In this document: one piece after another, positions 42,031 to 52,900 of the stretch
Numbering within the stretch: position 1 is the first letter of the stretch
How the letters are laid out: each line of letters opens with the position of its first letter
The notes under the pieces: generated by a model
What the model saw: only the letters and a program-made list of their open reading frames with translations
Databases searched by the model: none
Told to the model about the DNA's origin: nothing
Made by a program: the position numbers and the translations under genes
NCBI GenBank assembly: GCA_963971405.1
Contig: OZ020491.1
Span: 31,361,019 to 31,425,018, forward strand
DNA: 64,000 nucleotides
Source of the DNA: Psococerastis gibbosa
Lineage: Eukaryota; Arthropoda; Insecta; Psocodea; Psocidae
Reading direction: 5' to 3'

Positions 42031-42720
42031 TCACAATATTATTTTTAATCGGAAGCGTCTCTTGTTTTCGTGGGTGGAGTAATCTCGGCACGTTTTAACT
42101 AAACGTACACGAGATGCGTCTTCTGGGTGTACTATAAAGTTGTAATGTACAAAAATTTGGCACTGTCGGTCACACTCATCCACGCATCCAGTCATTAAAC
42201 CACCAGTTAATTTGATTACATCCAACGATTGTTCGGGAATCGGGAGTGTCCAAAAATAAGGACACCCCCCTTTGGTTAGTGTGTTAGTGGCAAGTTGTTG
42301 TAATGTTGGTACGTCCTCCAATTCGGCTAAAATGGAAACTTGGTAATGCAACCTCCGATGTACGTTCGCATTACATTTCACCTTCAGATACTGCGATATA
42401 TTGGTATCGAATTCACTTCCTAACAAACTCCTGCGTCGTAAGTCTTGAAAATTATTTAATTTAATTATACATTTAATTGAAGGTGGTAGATTATCAATGG
42501 GTTGTGTTAATGGCTTATCTAAAATATGAAACTGTTCTATTACAACAACAAGCAGTTTATTATGTAGTAATTTACGAGCTCTGAGAAATATCACAGCATC
42601 TGAAAGGTTAAGGGTTTCAACTGGAAAGCCTATGTAATGGAATGCTAAAGTTTCTGTCTTTGATTTGTTTAAAAAAGTAAACGGCTTTGTTTTAGTTACA
42701 ACCTGACCACTAAAGAAAAC
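42031..42720 (-). CDS. Unknown Polinton-associated protein U1
   Basis: The frame is open upstream of the listed start, to about 42720, adding 'TETLAFHYIGFPVETLNLSDA'. No upstream ATG is obvious before the microsatellite, so the start is uncertain. Conserved core: 'IIKLNNFQDLRRRSLLGSEFD', 'VHRRLHYQVSILAELEDVPTLQQLA', then a Cys/Asp-rich 'CVDECDRQC'. It lies just upstream of polymerase copy C1, as in the relics at 4-5 kb and 20.5 kb, so it belongs to that element type. I recognise no known family. Confidence 0.55.
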   Translation of the reverse strand, partial: VFFSGQVVTKTKPFTFLNKSKTETLAFHYIGFPVETLNLSDAVIFLRARKLLHNKLLVVVIEQFHILDKPLTQPIDNLPPSIKCIIKLNNFQDLRRRSLLGSEFDTNISQYLKVKCNANVHRRLHYQVSILAELEDVPTLQQLATNTLTKGGCPYFWTLPIPEQSLDVIKLTGGLMTGCVDECDRQCQIFVHYNFIVHPEDASRVRLVKTCRDYSTHENKRRFRLKIIL

Positions 42721-42740
42721 TTACCTTGTACTGTAGCTGC

Positions 42741-42746
<6 letters not shown>

Positions 42747-42790
<44 letters not shown>
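42747..42790. repeat. (CT)n microsatellite
   Basis: About 20 CT units. Confidence 0.9.
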
Positions 42791-42791
<1 letters not shown>

Positions 42792-42938
42792 GCTCTATTC
42801 CTCTATTCAAAATCTTTTCTCTAGGAGGCACCAATCTTGCGTTTCCCTGGAAATTCAAGTTACATAAATCGTCTTTTAATGTAATAGCTAATTTTTATGT
42901 CTAAATTCTATTTCATAGCCCTCATTGCAGACCTACAG

Positions 42939-43607
42939 CTAATTTCTATATCTAAATTCTAGTTTATAGTTTTCACTATTAAATTTATGACGGGGCGGTA
43001 CCCGTGTGTTGATTATATCTATTTGGGGTGCATCATCTACACTTATGATTTCGTCGTATTCTATAAATAATTCCCTACGGGTCCATTTAACAATATCATC
43101 AGTTGGGCGACGTCCCGATACTATTAGGTTAAGCATTCCGTGAAATGATGGCTTTTCCCAATACGGTAGACACTTCCAGTAATCTTTTGTTATTTTACAT
43201 AGAGTTAATTTTTGTAATGAGGGAATTTCATCCAATTCATCTAATAATACTATGTCGTAGACTAAACTCCTATGAGTGGGTCTATTTCTGTATTTCACCC
43301 CAATAAACGCATAGACGCTTCTGTCAAATTCTTCGTCATCTATTAAACCCTGTCGGTACATTTGTGTAATACCATTAAATTTAATGATCCATTTAATAGA
43401 GTCTGTGCTTGTATTCCGACGATCTGACATTGCTCTATTTTTCTCTTTTACAATTAACAAAATTTTATGATGAGGGCCGGTATGCTCACAGCTGAGCCAA
43501 CGTAAAAAATTTGCTATTCTCAATTTTGAATGCTCACGATGTATATAATACACCTCTAGAATACTTTTACTAGGGTATTTGTATCTTCGCACAAACGTGT
43601 ATGACAT
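42939..43607 (-). CDS. Unknown Polinton-associated protein U2, paralogue of U1
   Basis: I choose the Met at 43607 ('MSYTFVRRYKYPSKS') because residues before it look untranslated. The core matches U1: 'IKWIIKFNGITQMYRQGLIDDEEFD', 'THRSLVYDIVLLDELDEIPSLQKLT'. The C-terminal third diverges. No transmembrane segment, signal or metal site. Together with U1 it is a tandem pair upstream of the polymerase. Confidence 0.55.
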   Translation of the reverse strand: MSYTFVRRYKYPSKSILEVYYIHREHSKLRIANFLRWLSCEHTGPHHKILLIVKEKNRAMSDRRNTSTDSIKWIIKFNGITQMYRQGLIDDEEFDRSVYAFIGVKYRNRPTHRSLVYDIVLLDELDEIPSLQKLTLCKITKDYWKCLPYWEKPSFHGMLNLIVSGRRPTDDIVKWTRRELFIEYDEIISVDDAPQIDIINTRVPPRHKFNSENYKLEFRYRN

Positions 43608-43739
43608 TTTGAATTTAAACTTGACAACAACACAAAAGACACTTACCCTGTACGAGAAGATGACACAATTTGCTGTAAACACGCGTCCATGTTTCGTTTT
43701 AAACCAACCCACTCCTTGATACCTTAGCTCTAACCCCAA

Positions 43740-44766
43740 TAAGTTAACACTCTTATGTTTAGCGTGCCGGTAGATGTACCTTTTTTATTAACCCACCGAT
43801 CCCAATGTCCATTTTCAAAAGGGAACATGGCGTTAAACATGGGAGATCGATGAAGTGAAGGCGGAGCATACATACATACATACCTGACCCAGACAACCTA
43901 GCCTAGCTACGTCACAAGGTCAACCACAAGGTACCTACTGTCGACCATTCACCTCAACGTCACCACATTTTCAAAACAAAAAAATTTAAGTCATACAGGC
44001 CTGTTTAAATTGGAGTCATACACGCCTTACTAATATTATTATTATGCAGCGAGTGCCAGATAGTAATTACCGTGAGTTCCTGCATTTTAATGGCTATGCA
44101 ACCGTAGTCCTAATAAACATACAAGCTACCCTAGGCCGATTGTACTAGTATCAGGCAATGGCGTAGCCAAAGGGGGAGGGGGGGTCAGCGGGTCAGCAGC
44201 AACCCCAAATTTAGCAAAACAGAAAACTTTTGGACATTTTTTTCAAAAAAAATCCACGGGGAGACACCGGTCCCCCTGTTTCCAGTTTTGTTAATAATAA
44301 TAATAATAATAATAATAATGTTATCGTCTGCAAAATCAAATTTTTTTGCCGAAAAACTATTTCAATCTTTAAAAAATATTCCCCAAGGTAGCCTCCTGGT
44401 CCCCCTTGTTAGCTGTATATTCTTCATATGTAAAATATGAGTAGGTATAACTGCTTTCAAGGTGCGTAAAGTAGTGTATTAAGTGTAAAGTACAGTTCCC
44501 GGGAAGGTAAGCAAGAAAATCAGTGTAAGAAGAATGGTAGTCTGACGTAGATGAATATAAGAAGAAAGGGACAAGGTAATGATATCAAGGAGTACCTACA
44601 GTAGAGTTCCCGGGAGGTAAGCTAAGCATTGGACGTGTGATAAGGCGAGTTGCTCGGTTGGTTTAGGTGTGTGATAAGGTGATTGTGTGGTATTTAACAA
44701 ATATGTGTTTGTAGATAAGGTGTCTGTGGCAACAATAAAGGCCGCCAAGATTCAAATTAATATATT
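43740..44766. other. Noncoding DNA between element types
   Basis: Contains a (TACA)n tract near 43870 and (AAT)n at 44295-44321. I looked for, and did not find, an inverted copy of the sequence at 60.0-60.5 kb. No gene. Confidence 0.45.
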
Positions 44767-45036
44767 TTATTTTTTTAGAAGTTTTTGTTGACAGTCATGA
44801 CAGTTTTTACGTATGGGACTGGGCCCGTCCCAATCGTCCGTATCGGCACCATCAGGACGACTTCTCCATGCATAGTGATCAGTGCACGTAGCATATAATT
44901 GAATTTCTTCATCGTTTTGGATGTGTGGCGGAAGAAGATGAAAAATGTGGCGTATTACATCTTTACCATGTTTCAGCAGTAATCGTTTGGAAAGATATTG
45001 ATAATTTTTATAGTCATCCATATTGGGTTGTAGCAA
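44767..45036 (-). CDS. Zinc-binding small protein, Polinton type
   Basis: 89 residues; 'CTDHYAWRSRP' and 'IRKNCHDCQQKLLKK' give C-x-x-H...C-x-x-C as in the genes at 53324 and 37610. It is the most divergent family member here and intact. Probably a nucleic-acid or partner-binding accessory protein; role unknown. Confidence 0.5.
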   Translation of the reverse strand: MLQPNMDDYKNYQYLSKRLLLKHGKDVIRHIFHLLPPHIQNDEEIQLYATCTDHYAWRSRPDGADTDDWDGPSPIRKNCHDCQQKLLKK

Positions 45037-45110
45037 GTAAGCGACTGGTGAGTAATAGGGAGCTGAGCTATCATATAAGTACTCGGTGATCTAATGGTTA
45101 TACTGTAGCC

Positions 45111-45368
45111 ATGTCAGATAAAAAGCATGTGTATTTTAATGAGGACAAGAACCGAACTCACTATTTAATTCAATGGGCCTACGCCTCACATGCTGCCCGA
45201 TCAGGTAGAGTCTGGATAGAAAATGCTGTAGATAGAGAAAGATTTAAAAATAGAATCAATAGTGTCGATGCTACGATCAGTAGATGCTTGCTTAAAAATT
45301 ATTATAGATCAAGAATATGCGGGCAGAAACAATACATAGATGAATTACTAAAGTTCGCACCATACTGA
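45111..45368 (+). CDS. Unrecognised small basic protein
   Basis: 85-codon intact ORF, divergent from the zinc protein gene with a 74-bp gap. Features: 'THYLIQWAYASHAARSGRVW' and a basic C-terminus. No family recognised. It is one of few plus-strand ORFs in this element. Confidence 0.45.
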   Translation: MSDKKHVYFNEDKNRTHYLIQWAYASHAARSGRVWIENAVDRERFKNRINSVDATISRCLLKNYYRSRICGQKQYIDELLKFAPY

Positions 45369-45423
45369 TAGATAAGGAAAAAAAAAAATTGTAATCAATG
45401 TTTTGCTATTACATTATTATTTA

Positions 45424-45705
45424 TTATGAAAAGAGTTTTATTTTATCATCGGTCCACATATCTTTTACATTAATTTTAGAGGCATCGCCTATCATGAAAT
45501 CAACTTCGCCTGGATTGTCCATTGGTTCATCATCTTCATTTTTCATAAATTTAAGAAGTGATGGTGGAGGCTTTTCTTTTTCTTTCACAGTAGTATACCT
45601 ATTAATATCCTTTGATGAAGTTACACGTCGTACAGTACCTGTGTGTGGGTTTCTAATTAGCGGATCTGGCGGTGGAATTGGTGAGCCAATGATTTCATTT
45701 AACAT
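45424..45705 (-). CDS. Unrecognised small protein
   Basis: 93 residues, Pro- and Asp-rich, with 'NPHTGTVRRVTSSKDI'. It precedes no known domain. It lies in the same direction as the OB-like gene directly upstream (45754) and may be its 3' part after a frameshift, since other OB genes carry acidic tails. Confidence 0.4.
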   Translation of the reverse strand: MLNEIIGSPIPPPDPLIRNPHTGTVRRVTSSKDINRYTTVKEKEKPPPSLLKFMKNEDDEPMDNPGEVDFMIGDASKINVKDMWTDDKIKLFS

Positions 45706-45753
45706 CAGATCAAATACTGCCCACCCATTGTCTACTTCTTTTTTGAATTTAAG

Positions 45754-46071
45754 TTACATTACAATTACTGAGTTGCGTATAAATTCAGTAATCTCTTCCG
45801 TAAAAACTCGAGAATAGCAATTAGGCAATCTAACTTTGTACAGACATCTTTTACCTTCGTCAAAAAGAACTGTTTCAACAATTGGTATCTTGTCATCATC
45901 ATATACAGAATACACATCGCATATTTGATATAGTATATTTTTATGGAGGTCTCCAATTTTACGAAGCTTATATTGCCTACTTTTATTTAATGCTGATATC
46001 TCGTTTACGAGACTGGTCCATTTCTCTACGCTTATTTGCGTAGGTAGCAAAGATATTGTAACCTCATCCAT
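45754..46071 (-). CDS. OB-fold-like small protein
   Basis: 105 residues: 'WTSLVNEISALNKSRQYKLRKIGDL', matching 'VNAINQ...MRKLVIGAKYQI' of 61109-61414, then 'CLYKVRLPNCYSRVFTEEI', the family's LP-x-x-Y motif. Likely a ssDNA- or partner-binding accessory; not demonstrated. Confidence 0.55.
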   Translation of the reverse strand: MDEVTISLLPTQISVEKWTSLVNEISALNKSRQYKLRKIGDLHKNILYQICDVYSVYDDDKIPIVETVLFDEGKRCLYKVRLPNCYSRVFTEEITEFIRNSVIVM

Positions 46072-46208
46072 TGCAAATTAAAGACTGATACCACTAATCA
46101 AGACCATCTATATTTATGCATTCAGGTAAAATAAAACAATATAGAAGTTTCAAATTTGTAATAGCATCAAAAAATCATTTTATAAGGAACTAGCACCGTG
46201 CAAAGATA

Positions 46209-46712
46209 TCATCGACTGTTGTCAATTTGTAATATCATCAAAAAATCATTTAACCAATTGACAATTTTCATAGCATTTTTTAAAGCACATGCACCATCAT
46301 GTCTGCAAAAGACGTCATTGTTAGCTGGCATATTTTCAATTTTACATAAAAGTAATAAATCCAAATTTACAATAGGTCGTGCCAAAACCTTTTGGAGAAA
46401 TTGTCTTTTTTCTTCGCCTTTTGTAACAATCACACGAAATTGCGCACAATGAGCTTTCAGTAGGTATGATACACTTTCATATGTCAAATCGCCAGTATCC
46501 CAGTCTATGCCATGGTATTGGTTGGTCAAATAGTCTGCAATATTCAGAGCTTTGACATCTAGTTTATTTTTTAGGAACGGTGGTTCGAAGAAATATTGAT
46601 AATTAAGTCTTCGACAAGCACTTGTTATCACTAGTTCTTTTACAATAAATTCGTTTTGCGAAGATTTGAAAGCTTGGAATTCCACAACACCAATATGTTT
46701 CAAGAGTGACAT
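46209..46712 (-). CDS. Nuclease-like Polinton-associated protein
   Basis: 167 residues. Pattern: 'GVVEFQAFKSSQNEFIVKELVI', 'FFEPPF', 'NQYHGIDWDTGDLTYESV', 'VTKGEEKRQFLQKVL', 'IVNLDLLLLC', 'ACALKNAMKIVNWL'. I recall this family as widespread and uncharacterised in arthropod genomes. Conserved D/E residues in beta-strand contexts ('EFQAFK', 'NLD') suggest an RNase-H-like fold, which is only a suggestion. It follows the U3 gene at 46767 as in the two other sets. Confidence 0.5.
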   Translation of the reverse strand: MSLLKHIGVVEFQAFKSSQNEFIVKELVITSACRRLNYQYFFEPPFLKNKLDVKALNIADYLTNQYHGIDWDTGDLTYESVSYLLKAHCAQFRVIVTKGEEKRQFLQKVLARPIVNLDLLLLCKIENMPANNDVFCRHDGACALKNAMKIVNWLNDFLMILQIDNSR

Positions 46713-46766
46713 TATTCTTCGAAAATCGGATCTAAAATGATAAGAAAATTACATCTTGCCTCATTT

Positions 46767-47282
46767 TTATATCCGGCTGAGCAGTTCATTGATTTTCCGG
46801 ATAAAAACATCAGTATAAATGAACACTGCTTCTCTGCATGTATGGTTGACTTCGGCCACAGGATAACATAGCAAGCGCTTACGAATAAAGTCATCTGTTT
46901 GTACATCGAATAGTAACTGAAGCAAATCTTCACTTTCATCTTCACTGTTTGATTTTTGTCTTTTAAGAGTGATATCACTGGTGAACAGGGTACATATTTC
47001 AATAAAGTCTAAATTAATTAATTTCATTTGCATATTTAGTATTGCAATATCACGTGAGATAAGAGATTTTAGATGAAACAGTTGTGATAAATGCTTGTAG
47101 TTCAATCGTACAGTATGATAAGTTTGAGTTGATTTAAAAATTATAGTTTTATAATATGAATCAGTAAAAACTTCTAATCCTTGGATTTGCAAGTACAATG
47201 AACTCTTGTTATTGGTAACAAAATCAGATATAGCTTCTTCAGAACCACATAGTTTTTCCCACATTAGGGGTGTAAAAGTCAC
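46767..47282 (-). CDS. U3-family protein paired with the nuclease-like gene
   Basis: 171 residues, hydrophobic-aromatic beta-rich N-terminus ('SLYLQIQGLEVFTDSYY') and helical C-terminus. It holds the same position relative to the nuclease-like gene as 54350-54925 and 61806-62513. Sequence identity among the three is low, so family membership rests on position and pattern. Function unknown. Confidence 0.4.
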   Translation of the reverse strand: MTFTPLMWEKLCGSEEAISDFVTNNKSSLYLQIQGLEVFTDSYYKTIIFKSTQTYHTVRLNYKHLSQLFHLKSLISRDIAILNMQMKLINLDFIEICTLFTSDITLKRQKSNSEDESEDLLQLLFDVQTDDFIRKRLLCYPVAEVNHTCREAVFIYTDVFIRKINELLSRI

Positions 47283-47547
47283 ATGTTCAATTTGCTAAAT
47301 TCCCACAAAAACATAAAATAATTTGCTTTCTTCATTGTATCTCAATCCGGTAATACAATGAACATTTTCACCGATCGCATAATATCTCGCACTGATACAC
47401 TTCATGGCTGACTATCACCAAGCAACTGATATTATTATTAACCAAATATGAAACTTCAAAATTTATTACTACAAGTATACTATTAAAAAGCTTAAGATAC
47501 AGTAATAAAATAACGTTTTAATCAATCATCTTACAGTAAATGGTTAT

Positions 47548-50500
47548 TTAATGCGATATAAGTAGATTAACAATCTTTTTAAGTAATGATTTTATTTTAT
47601 AATGCCCATAGGCTAAAGTATCAATATTATTCTCTAATACAAATCTTTTGTCATCAAAAACAGAGAGACCTAATTTTTCTTGACATATAGTAAAAATTTT
47701 GTGATTAATACTACGTAAACCAACAATATTAACTATATTAGTACATCGAGCCATTAGCACATTGCGATATTTTTCATGAGTTATTTGTTTCATAGATGTC
47801 TGGTTAATTCCTTTTGCTACTTGTTTATTAAGATCATTTTCGAATAATAAAGAATACATTTTCGGTTTTAGTCCAATCCATTCAACAATTTTTCTATCGG
47901 GATATTCAATTTTCATAAAATTGACTTCTTTAGCATTTCGAGTACTGTATAAAGGATGATTTTTCGGAAAATTAGATGTGTCAAAATGCGTATCAATGTC
48001 GTTTTTTATGTCATGATAAAAACCACGACTACTCCTTATCTCCAAAATCAGACTGTCTGTATCTGACCCAAGTAGACTTACATTTTTATGATATTTAGGT
48101 ACTAAATAATCGTAATAAAACTCTAATAGGCTAATTTTGGATAATCCTAAAATGATGGCTCCGCAAATAAGGGGTCGATTAAGGATGCAATTAACTTTAT
48201 TTCGTTGTACAGCAACCAGATCATTATTAATAATATTAAAAGATTTAAAACTTGGTTGGTTTGTTAACTTCATTGACTGCTTATTATTTTTAACTAAATT
48301 AACATGGCATCTATTTTCAACTCTTTCCAAATTTTTGCCATACAAACTGTTGACAAATAGTTTGTGAAGTTGGCTTTGAACTTCCGTTTTAGCTGCCTTT
48401 CTCATCATTGTATTGTATGTAACATAATCTTTATACATAGGTTTTTGATCGAATTCCAAAACACGATTAATATTTTTTATTACTAGATTATGATCTAGAT
48501 AGTATTTTAGGTTTCTATAGTGCATCACATAACCTAATTTAGGTTTTAGGGTGCCCAATAACTTTGGTACTCGACCTTTCTTTAATCCCAACTCATCAAA
48601 CAAGTTGCGTGATAAAGGTGAAATATCGTCATAATCAATCAAATCTCGTTCGCAACACATTGGAAAATCATTTAAATAATCGTGCAGTGATTCAGGGATA
48701 TAAACATCAGCTTCTATCAAATACCCTTTAGGTTGATCAGGTGTCATATTTTGAAAATCCAAGTCTTTTATTTCATTCTTATCTAACCATCTATATCCAC
48801 CTATTGCCAAACTTTGCATCATAGCCCACCCATACAAATTATTCTTATCTAACACAACAATTTCCTTATTAGCTGTAGCTATTGATTTACGTTTGGTTAT
48901 AACCGCCATCCCCCCTCTTAACATTTTTAATGCAAATAGAAACATATTATAATCTGTCATAAGTTGAATTTGTATGCCAGTATATTTTAGTGCTAGATCA
49001 AAACTGAGAGAGGGAAGTGTTGGATAAAAAGCGGGATCGATAGAAAACGTATTAAATGTTATTTTCCTATATGTTTCCATTACTTCGGCTAGAAGAATTG
49101 TATCAATCAACAAGTATAGATTTGAATAATCAGCTAACGTTTTACAGTTGTATGTTTGCCAAATTTTACAAACATGATCATAATCTTCTGTACTGATTTC
49201 CTGTTTAGTTAACGAATTAAAAAAATGTTTTGGTTCGGGGATGGTAGGTTCATTGTACTTATCGAAACTGTCGACGTAATCATAGCAAAAAAATTGTTTT
49301 TTACTTAACAGAGCAAAGTCCTGATCAGTGGGAAATATTTCACGAAAAATTGGGAAATTGTGATTCGATGCTTTTAAATTTTCCACAAGTTTGTTTAAAC
49401 TGCTATTTAAATGTTTATAACTGTCACAAAATCTTAAATTTCCTACTGTCATTGTCAAAAATTGTTCTTTATTTATGCCCACAATCTTTATTGGTTCATC
49501 AATTAGACCCAGATACTGCATCAACATTTTAAAGTCATATTTTGATCCATTATGGAAAAAGATAGGTATGTATTTTTTATGCTTCAAACTTAGCGATAAA
49601 TTGCATTTATTGTGGAGTGCATAACGATATCGTGAAGTAAGATGACAATGGTCTGCAATTTTTTCATCTTGAGATGTAAAAGGTTTAAGACAAAGAGCAC
49701 ATACTGTAGCATCATCAAATTGTTGTCGAGTTTCAGTGGTCCAATCTAATGGTAAATTTGTATTATTATAATAATTCATTATTTTATTGCTTTCTTCAAA
49801 CAGATTGTCAAATAAAACTGATATAACATTTTCCCCTAAATACTGTTTTCTGCTCACTATTTTATGATCATGCTCCATTACAATATATGCGAATGATGAG
49901 GCAATGTGCTCTGCTTTTTTTAACGGGTGTCCGGATATCGGTTGAATAATGCATTCCAGATCACAATATATAACAAATGGGAACCATTGACAATTTTGTA
50001 AATTACGGAATTTTAGTATTTCTTTACCATGAGAAGGCATCGATATTTTCTGAATTTTTTGTTGACAACATAGTTCATGATGTTCTACTAATTTAATATT
50101 AGTTCGATATCCCTGAAGACAACGACTTTTTCCTTTTGATTTATTGATATTACGCATAAGACCATTCTAATTAAAACATAGTGAGATGCATGACCATTAA
50201 AAATGTACAATAAATCAATTTTTTTTTTCTTGTTTACCATAGTTTGTTTTACTTATTTGCAAAGGAAAAATTTCTTCTTCTTCATAACCAAAAACGTTTA
50301 TTGATAAAAATAAATGCTTGTTATTTTTCTCTAACAGCTGAATTTGTTTAATAGAAACTGGGAAATTTATGTTACGAACATCTAACCTATTGAAGTACCT
50401 TTTATAGTGCATAGGGTCAGATTGAAAACCTTTTTTTCATTGAAATTTAGCATCAGATCTCTTGAATGGATGTATCATAGCTACAATACAGTATAAAATA

Positions 50501-51337
50501 CAATAATCGTCATGATTTTCTATGTTGAGTAGTACTCGGTTAAATTTTGTTAATTTGGATGGTAAAGATATATCATTTCCCGCAGTTAGTAGATTAAATT
50601 TCGAACAATTAACAATAACTTTTAATATTTTATGAAACACCCAACCAGATCCACCCTCGACAAAATTTGCGATAGCTTCAGATATTTTTGTAACTTGATT
50701 AATTAGTTGGTCTTCTATTTCATATGGATTGTACAACAAATCTACCATACCGTTGAAGTAAGGACGAGCTGTTATTTCTCCCCCCTCTTTGTCTTCTCTA
50801 ACAAATAATGATTTTATTGTAAGATAACACTTTCTTGGATGGGTTTGAGCTTTATCTGCCAATATCGCGTAAACAGTTTCAAAAAGACTATTGTATGTGG
50901 GAAGTTGCAAAATGTCATTAACACGGATTGTTATTTGATCAAAGTGAGAATTTATTTCTGATTTTGCAGATATATTTAGAGAGTTTACATCATGACTATT
51001 ACGATAGTGTTGTGTTAAGTTTGATTTACGAGAAAAATAACAATCGCATTGATCGCAACGGAAGCTGGAAGGACTGTTATGCTTATGATTTTTTTCCACA
51101 TAATCACTACACGCTTCACAATATTTTTTTTTCATCGCACAATGCTGATGGCATCGATATACTAAACAATAATTTTTCAAATGCTTACTTATACTAGATA
51201 TTCGTCGTCCGCAAAAGTCGCACTGAGCAGGAGAGGATGAATGGGCGTTACATGTTGATGAGGTGCTTACTTCATCATCGTCATCATTATCATCGTCATT
51301 GACGTTGTCTCTCTGCGAGGTAGATGGCAAATCTGTT
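47548..51337 (-). pseudogene. Protein-primed DNA polymerase B of the large Polinton, lightly damaged
   Basis: A strong splice acceptor (pyrimidines-CAG) ends at about 51338, so coding here begins within an exon. 51337-50437 has C2H2-like motifs ('CDQCDCYFSRKSNLTQHYRNSH') and 'GSGWVFHKILKVIVNC'. A TGA at 50437-50439 interrupts. Then the 'INVFGYEEEE' module, a one-base shift in an A run (about 50220) and a compensating one near 50166. From 50157 the frame is open for 869 codons: exo I 'FVIYCDLECI', exo II 'FHNGSKYDFKMLM', motif A 'LDKNNLYGWAM', motif B 'KLFVNSLYGKN', motif C 'LGSDTDSL'. All catalytic residues look intact. It would replicate the element using a protein primer. Confidence 0.85.
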
Positions 51338-51634
51338 CTGAAAAAAACATAATTATATTTAGTTTTTTTTTTTTTTTTTTCATTAATAAGTAATATTGTA
51401 TATGGCAGAAGGGTATTATAAGTGCTAACATAGTTCCCTACATGCACAATGCACACACCCAAGTTATCTGTAGCTTTGATCCCGCTCAGCTTCCCTGGAT
51501 TCAACTTGCTATGTCAGCTGGCGTAACATAACTCTATTTGTTCATCGCTTAACCGTTGTCCGTCGTCGCTTCACCGTTTCCGTTAAACGTTAATTGTGTT
51601 TAAGCATCTATGGTTAATTAAATTGTATAATAAA

Positions 51635-52108
51635 TTAAAAATTACTTACATTTATTAAAAGGAAAGCGTTGACCACACTGCTCGAATACGTCAGCATCAT
51701 CGCTGTCCAGTAGTGTCTCATCGCATGGCGATAATTGAAACAACTTCTTCGCGACACGTTTCCTCTGCAGGCAGCACGAGGTGTCTCATCAATAACGAGC
51801 GGGTCCTCATTTTCTTTATTTTCTGTATTTTCAGTATCGAAAATGAAAACATTCCAATTCTCCATCCTCTTGATAAACGTGAATGTAAGTGATACATTTC
51901 TTTGTTTGATACCGAGCACTACCTCGGGCGTAAACAACGCCATGTAAGATTTTGGCACAGTAACTTCGAATAAATTGCCTTTGCCATCAGACAACGTCAC
52001 TTTCACACCTTTGTATAAGCCTTCTTTTTCTTCAGTTGCCCCGCGGACTTTATATTTATATCCAGGTTTCAATTCATCAATTTTCTTAAATGGCACGTAA
52101 CGTGACAT
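51635..52108 (-). CDS. OB-fold-like small protein with acidic tail
   Basis: Start at Met 52108 ('MSRYVPFKKIDELKPGYKYKV'). A beta-rich core has 'VTLSDGKGNLFEVTVPKSYMALF', followed by a tail with 'NTENKENEDPLVIDETPR'. It is the best-preserved member of the family seen at 5780, 10082, 12913, 45754 and 61109. The tail after 'DETPR' may be shifted by a small indel. Likely a ssDNA-binding-type accessory of replication; unproven. Confidence 0.55.
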   Translation of the reverse strand: MSRYVPFKKIDELKPGYKYKVRGATEEKEGLYKGVKVTLSDGKGNLFEVTVPKSYMALFTPEVVLGIKQRNVSLTFTFIKRMENWNVFIFDTENTENKENEDPLVIDETPRAACRGNVSRRSCFNYRHAMRHYWTAMMLTYSSSVVNAFLLINVSNF

Positions 52109-52289
52109 GTTTAACATGGCCAACACAGCGCTGATACTCTATAACAAATAAAAAAAATATAAAGTTAAATACAATATACAAAACTATTTTATTATGCAAG
52201 GATTTAACTGTACGATAGTAGCTTGTAGTCTCATTAGATCCATACTGTAAGAGATGATAGCAGTAAAGTAGTTTATTAATAGGAATATC

Positions 52290-52690
52290 TGTATCAATTT
52301 TTGACCTTTGACCCCTGAAAAGGCACTAGGAATATTGTTATCAATATTTGACCTTGAGTGAAGTTGTGAAAAAATCCGCAAGATGTCTCTACAATCGCCA
52401 AAAGGCACTAGGAATATCTGTATCAATTTTTGACCTTTGACCCCTGAAAAGGCACTAGGAATATTGGTATCAATATTTGACCTTGAGTGAAGTTGTGAAA
52501 AAATCCGCAAGATGTCTCTACAATCGCCGAAAGGCACTAGGAATATCTGTATCAATTTTTGACCGTGATCGAAGTTGTGAAAAAAGCCGCTAGATGTCTC
52601 TACAATCGCCAAAAGGCACTAGGAATATCTGTATCATTTTGTGACCGTGAACGAAGTTGGGCGTTGGGCTTTAGAGTTAAAACGGTCTAT
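52290..52690. repeat. Tandem repeats between OB-like and HTH genes
   Basis: Alternating units with 'GGCACTAGGAATAT(C/T)TGTATC', 'TTGACC' and 'GATGTCTCTACAATCGCC' are repeated about four times with a composite period near 120 bp. The element ends with 'GAGTTAAAACGGTCTATG', also found near 11830 and 12200. The open frame across it (52184-52612) is a repeat artefact. Confidence 0.7.
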
Positions 52691-52900
52691 GTGATGACAT
52701 CACTATAGAACCTTGAATCACGAGCCTCAGAGACGTCACACAGTAAGACCTTGAAACTTGTTAGAGCCTAAGCTGAGTCACGCTATTGAATAGGTTGTGT
52801 TGCTACCTTTACTAAAATAATAGTAACTAGTTATAAAAAGGATTAAGAGAAAAGGCAATGAATAAAATTAAAATTACATATATTGATACAAAAAAATTAT
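52691..52900. other. Noncoding spacer
   Basis: Nothing recognised. Confidence 0.4.

Noticed and set aside
46712..47002. 96-codon minus-strand ORF
   Set aside because: Alternate frame of the U3-family gene at 46767-47282.
52184..52612. 142-codon minus-strand ORF
   Set aside because: Its protein is an exact reflection of tandem DNA repeats; no start context or homologue.
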